Counted from the stretch's first letter, positions 8,692 to 19,001 are shown. The stretch: DNA of 64,000 nucleotides from Betaproteobacteria bacterium (GCA_016234745.1 JACRAR010000004.1:17381-81380); one strand, 5' to 3'. The notes: generated by a model not told the origin, from the sequence alone. Numbers and translations are program-made.

Positions 8692-9180
8692 TTGCAATAT
8701 ACTGGCCCCCGGTTTGCCGTCTTTTGGCAAGCGTGCCCGACAGCCCGAAGCGGCGTTGGTGGCGCTCCAGGGACGTTGTCGATTGCCGCTTCCGCCGGAC
8801 TCATTCACGGCCCAAGCGCGTTCAATTCGGCATTGAACGGGGATTTTTTCAGAAATTGGTCCGATATGTCGAACACCCCTAAATGGTGCAAGATTATCGC
8901 CCGCCCGCCCAGCAAACCCACCAGGTTAATTCGCTCACCCGAAGCAGCGATAGTACTTGATTTGCGCGCACCGAGCACCGCAAGAATGCCCGGCTTTGAG
9001 ACAGCGGCAAGCTTCACCCCGCATATCTCGGAGCAGTTTTATTGAGACGAACACGAGAATTGGTTTGCCCGAGGCTGATGACAACCATGCCCCTGCTATT
9101 GCAATACTCATGACAACCGCCCAGCGTTAAAGCCAAGCGGAAGGTTTGTCTTGCCCGTGCACGTGCGCGCGGGAGCAAAC
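8692..9180. other. rluC-rne divergent intergenic region, probable long rne leader
   Basis: 489 bp without a convincing gene. Small open frames here have no family features. By analogy with E. coli, where rne has a leader of several hundred nucleotides through which RNase E controls its own mRNA, most of this stretch may be rne 5' UTR; I could not fix a promoter or a specific structure. Confidence 0.4.
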
Positions 9181-11838
9181 ATGAAACGCATGCTGTTTAA
9201 TGCGACGCAGGCAGAGGAACTCCGCGTCGCGATCGTAGATGGTCAGAAACTGGTTGACCTCGACATCGAATCTGCCAACAAAGAGCAACGCAAAAGCAAT
9301 ATCTACAAGGCGGTCATCACCCGCCTCGAACCCAGCCTCGAAGCGGCTTTCGTTGAATACGGCGCCGAGCGGCACGGTTTTCTCCCCTTCAAGGAAGTCG
9401 CGCGTTCGTATTTCAAGTCCGACGTTGACCCCGGCAAGGCGCGCATCCAGGACGCACTTCACGTCGGACAGGAAATCATCGTCCAGGTCGACAAGGACGA
9501 GCGCGGCAACAAGGGCGCGGCGCTCACCACTTTCATCTCGCTGGCTGGCCGCTACCTGGTATTAATGCCGAACAATCCCCGCGGTGGCGGCGTCTCGCGC
9601 CGTGTCGAAGGCGAGGACCGCCAGGAATTGCGCGAAATCATGGATCGGCTCGAAGTGCCGGCGAGCACCAGCCTGATCGCCCGCACCGCCGGCATCGGAC
9701 GCAGTTTCGAGGAACTGCAGTGGGACCTGAACTACCTGCTGCAACTCTGGGGCGCGATCGAAAATGCCGCCAACTCCCAGAAAGGTGCATTCCTGATTTA
9801 TCAGGAATCGAGCCTGGTGATCCGCGCCATCCGCGACTACTTCCATTCGGAAATCGGCGAAATACTGATCGATACCGACGACGTTTTCGAGCAGGCGCAC
9901 CAGTTCATGTCGCATGTTATGCCGGACAATGTTTCCCGCGTCAAGCGCTACCGCGACGATGTGCCGCTGTTCTCCCGTTTCCAGATCGAACACCAGATCG
10001 AGTCGGCCTATTCGCGCCAGGTCACACTGCCCTCGGGCGGCGCAATCGTGATCGACCATACCGAAGCGCTGGTGTCCGTGGACGTCAATTCCGGCCGCGC
10101 CACCAAGGGTGCTGACATTGAGGAAACCGCCTTCAAGACCAACCTTGAGGCTGCCGATGAAATCGCCCGTCAGTTGCGGCTGCGTGACTTGGGCGGCCTG
10201 ATTGTGATCGATTTCATCGACATGGAAAGCGCGCGCAATCAGCGCGAAGTCGAAAACCGCCTGCGCGATGCCTTGCACCATGACCGCGCCCGCGTCCAGA
10301 CCGGCAAGATCAGCCGCTTCGGCCTGCTCGAGTTGTCGCGTCAGCGGCTCCGCCCGACCCTCGCCGAAACCAGCTACATCCCCTGCCCGCGCTGCAACGG
10401 CACCGGCCACATCCGTTCCACCGAATCCTCGGCGCTGCATATCCTGCGCATCCTTGAGGAAGAAGCGATGAAGGAAAACACCGGCGCTCTGCATTGCCAG
10501 ATGCCGGTCGATGTCGCCACTTTCCTGCTCAACGAGAAGCGCGCCGACATCGCCAAGATCGAGCTGCGGCACAAGGTCAATCTGGTGCTGATCCCCAACA
10601 TCAACCTGGAAACGCCGCAGCACAACATCGTGCGCTTGCGCCATGATCAGCTTAATCAGGAAGACATCACCTTGCCCAGCTACAAGATGGTAGATGGACC
10701 CACTGAGGAATCCTATACCCCTCCCTCCGCCCAGAACGATGAGAAACCGGCGCGCCAGGAGGCGGCGGTCAAAGGCATTACCAGCGGTCAACCCGCACCT
10801 GTCGTCGAACCCAGACCCGTCGCGGCACAAGCCAAAGCCGAAAAGGGGTTTTTCGCCAAGATTGTCTCCTGGCTCATGGGCGAGACACCCGCCGAGGCGC
10901 GCGCGCCAGCGGCAAAGACCCCACGCCCCGGACGCGAGCCTCGCGGCGACGGACGCCGTGGCAGCCGCAACCGTCCGGGGCGGGAAGGACCGCGTCAGGA
11001 GCGCGAGCGCAATGACACTCGGCCTGCGCGCGGCGAAACCCCGCCGCCAGCTGAAAAAAGCGAGGCGCTGGCCAAAGCTCCCCGCGCACGCGGCGAGAAG
11101 CGCGAAGACCGTCCTGCCGGCGAGCCGCGCGAACCACGTCCTCCGCGCGAGCCCCGTCCTCCGCGCACACCCAAAGCACAACCGGTGGAGCAAGTCGGAA
11201 CACCGGTTGAAACTGCCGCCGGAATAGTCTCGGCCGACGAATCGGAAGCAGCCCAAGGCAAAGAAGGGCAACGCGGCCGACGCGGTCGGCGCGGTGGCCG
11301 CAGCGAGCGCGGAGAAAAGCGCGTGGAAGAAATCGGCTTGGAGCAGAACGGCGGTTCAACATCAAGCGCAGCTGCCGTGACGCCGCCTGCTGCTGAAATC
11401 CCGCCCGTGCAAATGGAGCTCGCGCCACCCCCGGAGTCAATTGCAACGCCGGAATTGCTGCCGGTACCTTCTCCGGTGCAACTCCCCGTGGTGGCAGAGC
11501 AGTCTGCTCCGTTCAGCTTGGCTCCGACGGCGATTCAGCCAGTACCCAGCGAGCCTTTGCCGGTTGCCGTTGAACCACCGTCCGTTGCAATTGCCGATGA
11601 AACCTCGCCGCCAGTGCCGCCGGCACCTGCGCCGGTAACGCTTTCGCAAACAGCGCCGGCGGCGGCGGTAGACTTGCCGGCCTCCCTGGAGAAAGCCGGC
11701 CTGGTTCTGATCGAGACCGTCAATAAGCCAACCCAGGAGGCTGCGACCAGCGTTGCGCCGCAGCCACTTGGGCGCAAACCTAAACCCGCTCCGGTTCTGC
11801 CCGACGAGCCCCTGCAGATGGTGGAGACCAAGCATTAG
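9181..11838 (+). CDS. rne: Ribonuclease E
   Basis: Endonuclease that starts mRNA decay and processes rRNA and tRNA precursors. The 885-residue protein starts MKRMLFNATQAEELRVAI at 9181 behind GGGAG. S1 domain, 5'-sensor and DNase-I-like catalytic parts are present, with the metal-binding acidic residues in SVDVNSGRATKG and IDFIDMES and the Zn-link CPRCNGTG near residues 402-405. From about residue 510 the tail is disordered and Pro/Ala/Arg-rich, with repeats of PREPRP and RRGRRGG, the region that in relatives carries RNA-binding and degradosome-docking segments. The last codons overlap the probable glk start. Confidence 0.96.
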   Translation: MKRMLFNATQAEELRVAIVDGQKLVDLDIESANKEQRKSNIYKAVITRLEPSLEAAFVEYGAERHGFLPFKEVARSYFKSDVDPGKARIQDALHVGQEIIVQVDKDERGNKGAALTTFISLAGRYLVLMPNNPRGGGVSRRVEGEDRQELREIMDRLEVPASTSLIARTAGIGRSFEELQWDLNYLLQLWGAIENAANSQKGAFLIYQESSLVIRAIRDYFHSEIGEILIDTDDVFEQAHQFMSHVMPDNVSRVKRYRDDVPLFSRFQIEHQIESAYSRQVTLPSGGAIVIDHTEALVSVDVNSGRATKGADIEETAFKTNLEAADEIARQLRLRDLGGLIVIDFIDMESARNQREVENRLRDALHHDRARVQTGKISRFGLLELSRQRLRPTLAETSYIPCPRCNGTGHIRSTESSALHILRILEEEAMKENTGALHCQMPVDVATFLLNEKRADIAKIELRHKVNLVLIPNINLETPQHNIVRLRHDQLNQEDITLPSYKMVDGPTEESYTPPSAQNDEKPARQEAAVKGITSGQPAPVVEPRPVAAQAKAEKGFFAKIVSWLMGETPAEARAPAAKTPRPGREPRGDGRRGSRNRPGREGPRQERERNDTRPARGETPPPAEKSEALAKAPRARGEKREDRPAGEPREPRPPREPRPPRTPKAQPVEQVGTPVETAAGIVSADESEAAQGKEGQRGRRGRRGGRSERGEKRVEEIGLEQNGGSTSSAAAVTPPAAEIPPVQMELAPPPESIATPELLPVPSPVQLPVVAEQSAPFSLAPTAIQPVPSEPLPVAVEPPSVAIADETSPPVPPAPAPVTLSQTAPAAAVDLPASLEKAGLVLIETVNKPTQEAATSVAPQPLGRKPKPAPVLPDEPLQMVETKH

Positions 11839-12802
11839 CCAGCGTATTCTGGTTGCCGATATCGGCGGAACCAATGCACGATTTGCGCTGGCCTGTTCTC
11901 ATCCGGCGCAAATCAGTGACGTAATCTCCCTGTGCTGCGCTGATTTCGCCGGTCCGCTCGAAGCCGCGCGGGCCTATCTGCAGGAAATTGAGCTTGCTCC
12001 GGAAACCATAAAGCGCGCCGCATTTGCCGTGGCTACCGCGGTCAACGGCGACAGCATCAAGCTGACCAACAGTACCTGGTCGTTCGAACGCAGCCATCTG
12101 GAGCGTGCGCTTGGCCTGGATCAACTGCAGATATTCAACGACTTTGAAGTTCTGGCCTATGCTCTGCCAGGACTCGCCGCATCCGATTTCCATCTGGTTG
12201 GCACTGCCTTGCCGAAACCCGGTCTACCTATGGTTGCCTTGGGTCCCGGGACTGGCCTGGGCGTGGCGGGAGTGGTTCCAAGTCGCCACGGATGGATCGC
12301 AGTGCCTGGCGAAGGCGGACATGCCACGCTGGCCGCCGCAGATGATTTTGAGGCGGAAATCCTGAAGGCCGCACGACAGGAGCACGCGCATGTTTCCGCC
12401 GAACGCCTGCTGTCCGGCATCGGCCTGCCAGTATTGCTGCGGGCAGTCTGCACGGTGCAGGGTCTTGCATCGATAAACTTTTCTCCGGAGGAAATCAGCG
12501 CTCTGGGCGTGCACAACAGGCATCCGCAGTGTCGCACTGCCATGGAGCTGTTTTTCGCCTTTCTTGGCGGATTCGCCGGCAATCTCGCGTTAAGTTTCGG
12601 TGCCCGTGGTGGCGTCTTCATTGGCGGCGGCATCGTCCCGCAACTGCAGGACTTTATGGCGTCTTCGCGCTTCCGCGAACGTTTCGAAAGCAAGGGCAGG
12701 TTCCAGCCTTATCTGGCGGAAATCGCCACGGCCACGCTCACCGCGCAGCATCTTGCGTTGCGCGGCCTGGCGGGTGCGCTTGAAAACACTGCGGCAGATT
12801 AA
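11834..12802 (+). CDS. glk: Glucokinase, probable ATT start
   Basis: Phosphorylates glucose with ATP in the cytoplasm. The ROK-unlike bacterial Glk signature is clear: VADIGGTNARFAL at the N-terminus, IFNDFEVLAYAL, the GPGTGLGVAGV phosphate loop and PGEGGHATLA. The only in-frame ATG (11753) lies deep inside rne and would add 27 residues of shadow sequence. An ATT at 11834, overlapping the rne stop TAG and preceded by GGTGGAG with 7-nt spacing, gives 322 residues, matching the 321 of E. coli Glk. I therefore propose an ATT start. Confidence 0.88.
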   Translation: MSQRILVADIGGTNARFALACSHPAQISDVISLCCADFAGPLEAARAYLQEIELAPETIKRAAFAVATAVNGDSIKLTNSTWSFERSHLERALGLDQLQIFNDFEVLAYALPGLAASDFHLVGTALPKPGLPMVALGPGTGLGVAGVVPSRHGWIAVPGEGGHATLAAADDFEAEILKAARQEHAHVSAERLLSGIGLPVLLRAVCTVQGLASINFSPEEISALGVHNRHPQCRTAMELFFAFLGGFAGNLALSFGARGGVFIGGGIVPQLQDFMASSRFRERFESKGRFQPYLAEIATATLTAQHLALRGLAGALENTAAD

Positions 12803-12828
12803 TGCCCAGGCAGGAATAGCCGCCCAGA

Positions 12829-14898
12829 TCAATCGTGGGCCACTGGCGCTTCGTGGGGATCCGCGCCAAACACCTGACGGCGCAAGCGAAACAGCTCGTC
12901 ACGGGCGGCGGCGGCCTCCTCGAATTCCAGATTCCGCGCATGCTGCTGCATGGCCTTTTCCAGGCGCTTGATGGTCTTGGCCAGGTCTTTCTCGCTCAGC
13001 GCTTCGTACCGTGCCTGCTGCTGGGCCGCCTTCAGTTCGCGCATGGCCTCTTCGCTGTCATACACGCCGTCGATGATGTCCTTGATGCGCTTCTTGACAC
13101 CGCTCGGCACGATCCCGTGCTCGGTATTGAAAGCGACCTGCTTGGCGCGGCGCCGCTCGGTCTCGTCCATGGCACGACGCATTGAATCGGTGATCCGGTC
13201 GGCGTAGAGAATCGCGGTGCCATTGATGTGCCGTGCGGCACGGCCGATGGTCTGGATCAGCGAGCGCGTCGAGCGCAGGAAGCCTTCCTTGTCCGCATCG
13301 AGAATGGCGACCAGCGACACCTCGGGAATGTCCAGCCCTTCACGCAATAGATTGATTCCCACCAACACGTCGAACTCACCCAGACGCAGATCGCGAATGA
13401 TTTCGACGCGTTCGACGGTATCCACGTCCGAGTGCAAATAGCGCACCTTGATGCCATTGTCCGCGAAGAAATCGGTGAGCTGCTCGGCCAGCCGCTTGGT
13501 CAGGGTCGTTACCAGCACCCGCTCGTTGGAGGCAACGCGCAGCTTGATCGTGCTCAGCAGATCGTCCACCTGGGTGGCGGCAGGACGCACTTCCAGCTGC
13601 GGGTCGACCAGGCCGGTGGGACGCACCACCTGCTCCACCACCTGGGCCTGATGCTTGTCTTCGTAATCTGCCGGCGTAGCGGAAATGAATACGGTCTGCG
13701 GCATGAGCTTCTCAAATTCATCGAAGCGCAGCGGTCGATTGTCCAGCGCGGAAGGCAGGCGGAAGCCATAGTCGACCAGGTTCTCCTTGCGCGACCGGTC
13801 GCCCTTGTACATGCCCCCAATCTGGGGAATGGTGACATGGCTTTCGTCGATGAACATCAGGGACTGCGGCGGCAGATAGTCGATCAGCGTCGGCGGCGGC
13901 TCGCCCGGCTGACGCCCCGAAAGGTGGCGCGAATAGTTTTCGATGCCCTTGCAGAATCCTAATTGATCGAGCATTTCCAAATCGAAGCGGGTACGCTGTT
14001 CGATGCGCTGACATTCAACCAGTTTCTGGTGCTGCTGGAAGAATTCGATGCGCTCGCGCAGCTCCGCCTTGATTTTCTCGATCGCCTCGAGCACCGTGGC
14101 GCGCGGCGTGACGTAATGGCTGGCGGGAAAGACGGTGAAGCGGCCAAGTTTCTGCTTGCCGCGCCCGGTCAGCGGATCGAACAGCATCAGCGACTCGACC
14201 TCGGTATCGAACAGCGTGATGCGTATCGCGTGTTCGGCATTTTCCGCGGGAAACACGTCGATCACGTCGCCGCGCACGCGATACACGCCGCGCTTGAAAT
14301 CCATCTCGTTGCGCTCGTATTGCATCTCGGTCAGGCGGCGGATGATGTCCCGCTGCGACAATTTCTCGCCGGCCCGCAAATGCAGGATCATGCTGTGGTA
14401 ATCGACCGGGTCGCCGATGCCATAGATGGCCGAGACCGTCGCCACGATCACGCAATCGCGGCGCTCGAGCAATGCCTTGGTGGCCGACAGGCGCATCTGC
14501 TCGATATGCTCGTTGATGCTGGAATCCTTCTCGATATAGAGATCGCGCGAGGGAACATAAGCCTCGGGCTGGTAGTAGTCGTAGTACGAAACAAAATACT
14601 CGATGGCATTTTCCGGAAAGAACTCGCGAAACTCCGAATAAAGCTGCGCCGCCAGGGTTTTGTTCGGCGCCATCACCAGCGCCGGACGACCGCTGCGGGC
14701 GATGATATTGGCCATGGTGAAGGTCTTGCCCGAGCCGGTGACCCCGAGCAGGGTCTGGTACATCAGCCCGTCGTTGACGCCCTCGACCAGCTTGAGGATG
14801 GCCTCGGGCTGGTCACCCGCCGGTTGAAACGGCAGGTGCAGGCGAAAAGGGCTTTCAGGAAATTCTATGAAATCGGACACGCTGGCGAGTAGCTGCAA
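12829..14898 (-). CDS. uvrB: Excinuclease ABC subunit B
   Basis: DNA damage recognition helicase of nucleotide excision repair. 689 residues, standard length. The Walker A motif [10 protein letters not shown], the damage-probing beta-hairpin region [20 protein letters not shown], the helicase motif [18 protein letters not shown] (motif VI) and the C-terminal UVR helix that binds UvrC ([15 protein letters not shown]) are all present. It ends 26 bp from the convergent glk. The start at 14898 ([13 protein letters not shown]) is not supported by a strong ribosome site and could be a few codons later. Confidence 0.97.
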   Translation of the reverse strand: MQLLASVSDFIEFPESPFRLHLPFQPAGDQPEAILKLVEGVNDGLMYQTLLGVTGSGKTFTMANIIARSGRPALVMAPNKTLAAQLYSEFREFFPENAIEYFVSYYDYYQPEAYVPSRDLYIEKDSSINEHIEQMRLSATKALLERRDCVIVATVSAIYGIGDPVDYHSMILHLRAGEKLSQRDIIRRLTEMQYERNEMDFKRGVYRVRGDVIDVFPAENAEHAIRITLFDTEVESLMLFDPLTGRGKQKLGRFTVFPASHYVTPRATVLEAIEKIKAELRERIEFFQQHQKLVECQRIEQRTRFDLEMLDQLGFCKGIENYSRHLSGRQPGEPPPTLIDYLPPQSLMFIDESHVTIPQIGGMYKGDRSRKENLVDYGFRLPSALDNRPLRFDEFEKLMPQTVFISATPADYEDKHQAQVVEQVVRPTGLVDPQLEVRPAATQVDDLLSTIKLRVASNERVLVTTLTKRLAEQLTDFFADNGIKVRYLHSDVDTVERVEIIRDLRLGEFDVLVGINLLREGLDIPEVSLVAILDADKEGFLRSTRSLIQTIGRAARHINGTAILYADRITDSMRRAMDETERRRAKQVAFNTEHGIVPSGVKKRIKDIIDGVYDSEEAMRELKAAQQQARYEALSEKDLAKTIKRLEKAMQQHARNLEFEEAAAARDELFRLRRQVFGADPHEAPVAHD

Positions 14899-15060
14899 TA
14901 CAGATGCGCTTTATACCCCAAAGTCGCCCCAAAGCGCACCCCGGCCTACCCGACTACCCTCAATCAAAGCCCAACCAAAGTGATTCAAGTTAAAATAACC
15001 CCACGTAATTTCCACCTGCTCGACGCCTACAGAACGCTTAATTATGGAGCTTGCATAACC

Positions 15061-16275
15061 ATGTCAAACACCTCTTCTCTCTTTGCCGCCGTGGAGATGG
15101 CGCCACGCGATCCGATCCTTGGCCTGACCGAAAGCTTCAACGCCGACACGCGCGCCACCAAGGTGAATCTCGGCGTCGGGGTGTATTACGATGACAATGG
15201 CAAGGTTCCTTTGCTGGCAGCGGTCCGGGCGGCCGAGAAGGCGCGCCTGGAAACCATGCCGCCGCGCGGCTATCAGCCTATCGAAGGAATGGCCGCATAC
15301 AACCAGGCAGTGCAAAAACTGGTTCTAGGCGCAGCTTCGCCGCTGATTGCCGAGGGCCGCGTGATCACTTTCGAGGCTTTGGGTGGAACCGGTGCACTCA
15401 AGGTCGGCGCCGATTATCTGAGACGTTTACTGCCCGATGCCACGGTCTATATCAGCGACCCGAGTTGGGAGAACCATCGCGCCCTGTTCGAATTCGCCGG
15501 GTTCAAGGTGGATAGCTACCCGTACTATGACGCCGCCACCCGCGGCGTCGACTTCAATGCGATGAAAGCAAAACTAGCGACCCTGCCGGCCGGTTCCATC
15601 GTCGTGCTGCACGCCTGCTGCCACAACCCGACCGGGGCCGATCTCAACGAGTCGCAATGGCGCGAAGTTGTCGAATCCATGCACAAGGCGAAACTCGTAC
15701 CCTATATCGACATGGCCTACCAGGGATTTGCCGATGGCATCGAGGCCGATGCCCTGGCGGTGAGGCTATTCGCCGACTCAGGCCTGTCTTTCCTGGTTTC
15801 CAGTTCGTTCTCCAAATCCTTCTCGCTGTACGGCGAGCGTGTCGGCGCCCTGTCCTTCATCACCGCCAGCAAAGATGAATCCGCTCGGGTGCTGAGCCAG
15901 GTCAAGCGCATCGTGCGCACCAATTATTCCAACCCGCCGACCCATGGCGGTGCCATTGTCGCTGCCGTCCTGGCAAGTCCGGAATTGCGCAAGATGTGGG
16001 AAGAGGAACTCGCCGGCATGCGCGACCGGATCCGCAGCATGCGCACCAGCTTGGTTGAAAAGCTCAAGGCGCGCGGCGTCAAGCAGGATTTCTCCTTTGT
16101 CGCCCAGCAGCGCGGGATGTTCTCCTACACCGGATTGACGGTCGATCAAGTCGAGCGACTGAAGGCCGAATACGGCATTTATGCCGTGAGCACCGGCCGC
16201 ATCTGCCTGGCGGCGGTCAATACGCGCAACATCGACGCTCTCGCCGACGCGATTGCCGGGGTGCTGAAGGGCTGA
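15061..16275 (+). CDS. Aromatic/aspartate aminotransferase (class I, PLP)
   Basis: Transfers amino groups between aspartate or aromatic amino acids and 2-oxoglutarate. 404 residues from MSNTSSLFAAVEMAPRDPI. The Schiff-base Lys is in SSSFSKSFSLYGERVGAL, the cofactor-binding CCHNPTGAD and the C-terminal GRICLAAVN with the substrate-carboxylate Arg are present. It belongs to the TyrB/AspC group; sequence alone does not decide between aspartate and phenylalanine/tyrosine. An aromatic role would feed the arylpyruvate enzymes encoded 30 kb downstream. The next gene is in the same frame nine codons after the TGA. Confidence 0.9.
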   Translation: MSNTSSLFAAVEMAPRDPILGLTESFNADTRATKVNLGVGVYYDDNGKVPLLAAVRAAEKARLETMPPRGYQPIEGMAAYNQAVQKLVLGAASPLIAEGRVITFEALGGTGALKVGADYLRRLLPDATVYISDPSWENHRALFEFAGFKVDSYPYYDAATRGVDFNAMKAKLATLPAGSIVVLHACCHNPTGADLNESQWREVVESMHKAKLVPYIDMAYQGFADGIEADALAVRLFADSGLSFLVSSSFSKSFSLYGERVGALSFITASKDESARVLSQVKRIVRTNYSNPPTHGGAIVAAVLASPELRKMWEEELAGMRDRIRSMRTSLVEKLKARGVKQDFSFVAQQRGMFSYTGLTVDQVERLKAEYGIYAVSTGRICLAAVNTRNIDALADAIAGVLKG

Positions 16276-16302
16276 CAGACACAACGCTTCCGCAGAGCCC
16301 AA

Positions 16303-17907
16303 CTGAAAAAAACCTACGATGCCCTGATCATCGGCGCAGGCCATAACGGCCTGGTCTGCGCTTGCTATCTTGCGGCAAGGGGCTGGTCGGTACGCGTCCT
16401 GGAGCGCCGGCATATCATCGGCGGAACCGCGGTCACGGAAGAGTTTCATCCGGGTTTCCGCAATTCCACGGCAAGCTACACAGTCAGCCTGCTGCATCCG
16501 AAAGTAATACACGATCTGCGGCTGTTCCAACACGGCCTGCGCGTGATCGAGCGGCCTTATTCCAATTTTCTGCCGCTCGGCGACAACGAATACATCAAGG
16601 TAGGCGGCGGCCTGGCGGCCACGCAGCGCGAAGTCGCGCGCTTCTCCGTACGCGATGCCGAGCGGCTGCCCGCCTACTATGCCATGCTCGAAGACGTTGC
16701 CGCGGTGGTCAAGGACTTGCTGCTGGAAACTCCGCCCAATGTCGGTGGGGGAATGAGAGATCTGTTCCAGGCCGTCAAGGTAGGCAAACGTTTCAAGGCG
16801 CTCGACATCAGCCTGCGCCGCGACCTGCTCGATCTTTTCACCAAGAGCGCCGGCGATATTCTCGACCAGTGGTTCGAATCCGATCCGATCAAGGCGTGTT
16901 TTGGTTTCGACAGCATCGTCGGCAATCTTGCCTCACCCTACACGGCCGGTTCGGCCTATGTCCTGCTCCATCATGTGCTGGGTGAGGTGAATGGCAAGCC
17001 CGGCACCTGGGGGCATGCGCTTGGCGGCATGGGGGCGATCGCGGTCGCGCTGGGCAAGGAAGCAGGAATTCGCGGCGTCGAGATCTCCACCTCCGCAGCA
17101 GTGAAGGAAGTGATGCTGCGCGAAACGAAGTCCGGACACGAAGCCTGCGGGGTAAAACTGGAGGATGGTTCGGAAATACGGGCACAGCGGGTGGTCTCCA
17201 ACCTGAACCCGAAGTTACTGTTTCGAACGCTCATCAACCCGCTCGCACTTCCCGACGATTTTCAGAAACGCATCGCTGCTTACAAATGCGGCTCGGGCAG
17301 CTTTCGCATGAATGTCGCCTTGTCCGAATTGCCGCGCTTCACCTGCCAGGCGACACCGAACAACGCTCCTGCCCCGCACCATTCATCCGGCATCATCATG
17401 GCGCCTTCCTTGCGGTATATGGAACAAGCCTACTTTGATGTGCGCAGTCTGGGCTGGTCGCAACAACCGATCGTGGAAATGCTGATCCCGTCCACCGTCG
17501 ATGATTCCCTGGCCCCGCCCGGTAAGCATGTAGCCAGCCTGTTTTGCCAGCATGTCCTGCCGCATCTGCCCAATGGGAAAAGCTGGGACGACGAACGTGA
17601 GCGGGTTGCTGATGTCATGTTTGCAACAATCGACCGCTACTCACCCAACTTCAGGGCCAGCGTGATCGGACGCCAAATATTCAGTCCGCTCGATCTGGAG
17701 AGGACTTTCGGGTTGATGGATGGCGACATTTTTCATGGCGCTCTGACCCTTGATCAGCTTTTCAGCGCGCGCCCTCTGCTCGGCCATGGCGATTACCGGA
17801 CGCCCATCAAGGGGCTCTACCAGTGCGGTTCAGGCACCCACCCCGGCGGCGGTGTCACCGGCGTCCCAGGTCATAATGCCGCACGCGAGATCTTGCACGA
17901 CCGATAG
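16303..17907 (+). CDS. FAD-dependent oxidoreductase, PYROXD2/phytoene-desaturase-like, probable CTG start
   Basis: Flavoprotein of the NAD(P)/FAD-dependent amine-oxidase/phytoene-desaturase superfamily, close to the PYROXD2 group. The dinucleotide-binding motif YDALIIGAGHNGLVCA lies at codons 5-20 counted from CTG at 16303. No ATG, GTG or TTG occurs in frame between the upstream aminotransferase stop (16273-16275) and this motif, so CTG is the only usual near-cognate start; it gives 534 residues, normal for bacterial members. A GTG at 16543 would remove the FAD site. The C-terminal FAD contact YQCGSGTHPGGGVTGVPG is intact. The substrate is unknown. Confidence 0.82.
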   Translation: MKKTYDALIIGAGHNGLVCACYLAARGWSVRVLERRHIIGGTAVTEEFHPGFRNSTASYTVSLLHPKVIHDLRLFQHGLRVIERPYSNFLPLGDNEYIKVGGGLAATQREVARFSVRDAERLPAYYAMLEDVAAVVKDLLLETPPNVGGGMRDLFQAVKVGKRFKALDISLRRDLLDLFTKSAGDILDQWFESDPIKACFGFDSIVGNLASPYTAGSAYVLLHHVLGEVNGKPGTWGHALGGMGAIAVALGKEAGIRGVEISTSAAVKEVMLRETKSGHEACGVKLEDGSEIRAQRVVSNLNPKLLFRTLINPLALPDDFQKRIAAYKCGSGSFRMNVALSELPRFTCQATPNNAPAPHHSSGIIMAPSLRYMEQAYFDVRSLGWSQQPIVEMLIPSTVDDSLAPPGKHVASLFCQHVLPHLPNGKSWDDERERVADVMFATIDRYSPNFRASVIGRQIFSPLDLERTFGLMDGDIFHGALTLDQLFSARPLLGHGDYRTPIKGLYQCGSGTHPGGGVTGVPGHNAAREILHDR

Positions 17908-18018
17908 CAAGGGACCATTCGCCAAATTGCTCGGCAAACCCGCTTCAATTCGCGCCATTAAATCTGGCGACGCCTGCATATAATCAGTTCGAAGATGGTT
18001 TTGTCGGAGAATTGCGTC

Positions 18019-18318
18019 ATGGCTCGGCCTGTTGCCTTGTTTATCACGACTTTTGTAGTCAGCAGCTTTGTGGTTTATTGGGCAACCGCCTCGGCCTTCG
18101 GGCAAATCCTGCCCCCGAAACAGAGTGCTGCCCGTCCTCAATATGCCCGAGGCAGCAACTGCCAGATTGAAGTCGCTGGCCAGATGGTGCAACTTCAACT
18201 CGGCCAGGGAATCAGGACAGCAGATGGCTGGCGCAATTGCCAGACTTACGAAGGGCATTCTTTCATCGTCTATTCGACCAAGCCGCCTCAATCGATCGTC
18301 GTGGATAGTGGAAACTGA
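18019..18318 (+). CDS. Small secreted protein of unknown function
   Basis: 99 residues from MARPVALF at 18019, which has GGAG nine bases upstream; an ATG at 17995 adds eight residues. A signal peptide is apparent (VALFITTFVVSSFVVYWATASAFG, then a likely cleavage near AFG-Q). The mature part has two Cys (in SNCQIEV and WRNCQTYE) that could form a disulfide. No family recognised. Confidence 0.6.
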   Translation: MARPVALFITTFVVSSFVVYWATASAFGQILPPKQSAARPQYARGSNCQIEVAGQMVQLQLGQGIRTADGWRNCQTYEGHSFIVYSTKPPQSIVVDSGN

Positions 18319-18569
18319 GCGGCAACCAAGGAGCGACAGAATCATCTTCCGACAGCTCGCGACAGGGGCGATATCATGAGAAGTCAATTGCTCACGCATT
18401 TCGTGCGAACCTTGCATCTTCGGCTGGACGCACCCATGCCCTCCGAATTGAAGGCATCTCACGCCAGAATAAGCCGGCTGAGAACTTGCCAGAATCCGGC
18501 GTCCGGGGCAAAGATTCTTCAATTCAGCAGAAACAGAAGAAACCCCTGATCTTCCAGGCGAGATGTTGA

Positions 18570-18812
18570 TACGGCGATAAGGTCGCCGAGGTTTTCTGCG
18601 CTGCCGGTTTTGCTGTGCTCGTCTACGACCACTGAAATTTTGGTGCGAGCGAGGGCTTGCCGAGACACCATATCGATCCATGGCGCCAGGTCTCCGATTA
18701 CCACGATGCCATCACCTTTGCCGGCTCGATCCCGGGAGTGGACAAGAGCAGAATCGGTATCTGGGATTCAAGCTATAGCGGCGGCACGGTAGGGGACGAC
18801 ATCGGCATCTAA
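18570..18812 (+). pseudogene. Remnant of an alpha/beta hydrolase
   Basis: A single frame from about 18570 to the TAA at 18810-18812 reads as the middle of an alpha/beta hydrolase of the YcjY/X-Pro-peptidase-like type: VFCAAGFAVLVYDH, stop, NFGASEGLPRHHIDPW, DYHDAITFAGSIPGVD, RIGIWDSSYSGG. The stop is a TGA where relatives have Arg (YDHRNFG), a single CGA-to-TGA change. The nucleophile elbow GxSxG has become WDSSYSG. Both ends are missing. Clearly decayed. The rest of 18319-19001 contains nothing else I can support. Confidence 0.75.
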
Positions 18813-19001
18813 TACTGCTTGCCGCCCGGCAAGGCAAGAATTGACGGCAATTTCTGCCTCTATTCCGGGCATTCCGCCAAACACTATAATCTAATACATT
18901 GTTTTTACTTAATTAATCATGGTGGCATCGAGTTTGCTATTGAGTTGGCATCAGCCGCACCGGATAGCAAACTCAAACCCTGCCCCACTGGAGCCTTACC
19001 C

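Noticed and set aside
9562..11271. 569-codon open frame on the minus strand inside rne
   Set aside because: Antisense shadow of the RNase E gene; the sense frame has the S1, catalytic and Zn-link motifs.
13963..14892. 309-codon plus-strand frame inside uvrB
   Set aside because: Shadow of uvrB, with no family features; the minus frame carries all helicase motifs.
18630..18640. In-frame TGA of the alpha/beta hydrolase as a selenocysteine codon
   Set aside because: The family has Arg at this place, CGA to TGA is one change, the gene is truncated at both ends and I see no SECIS-like hairpin directly after it.
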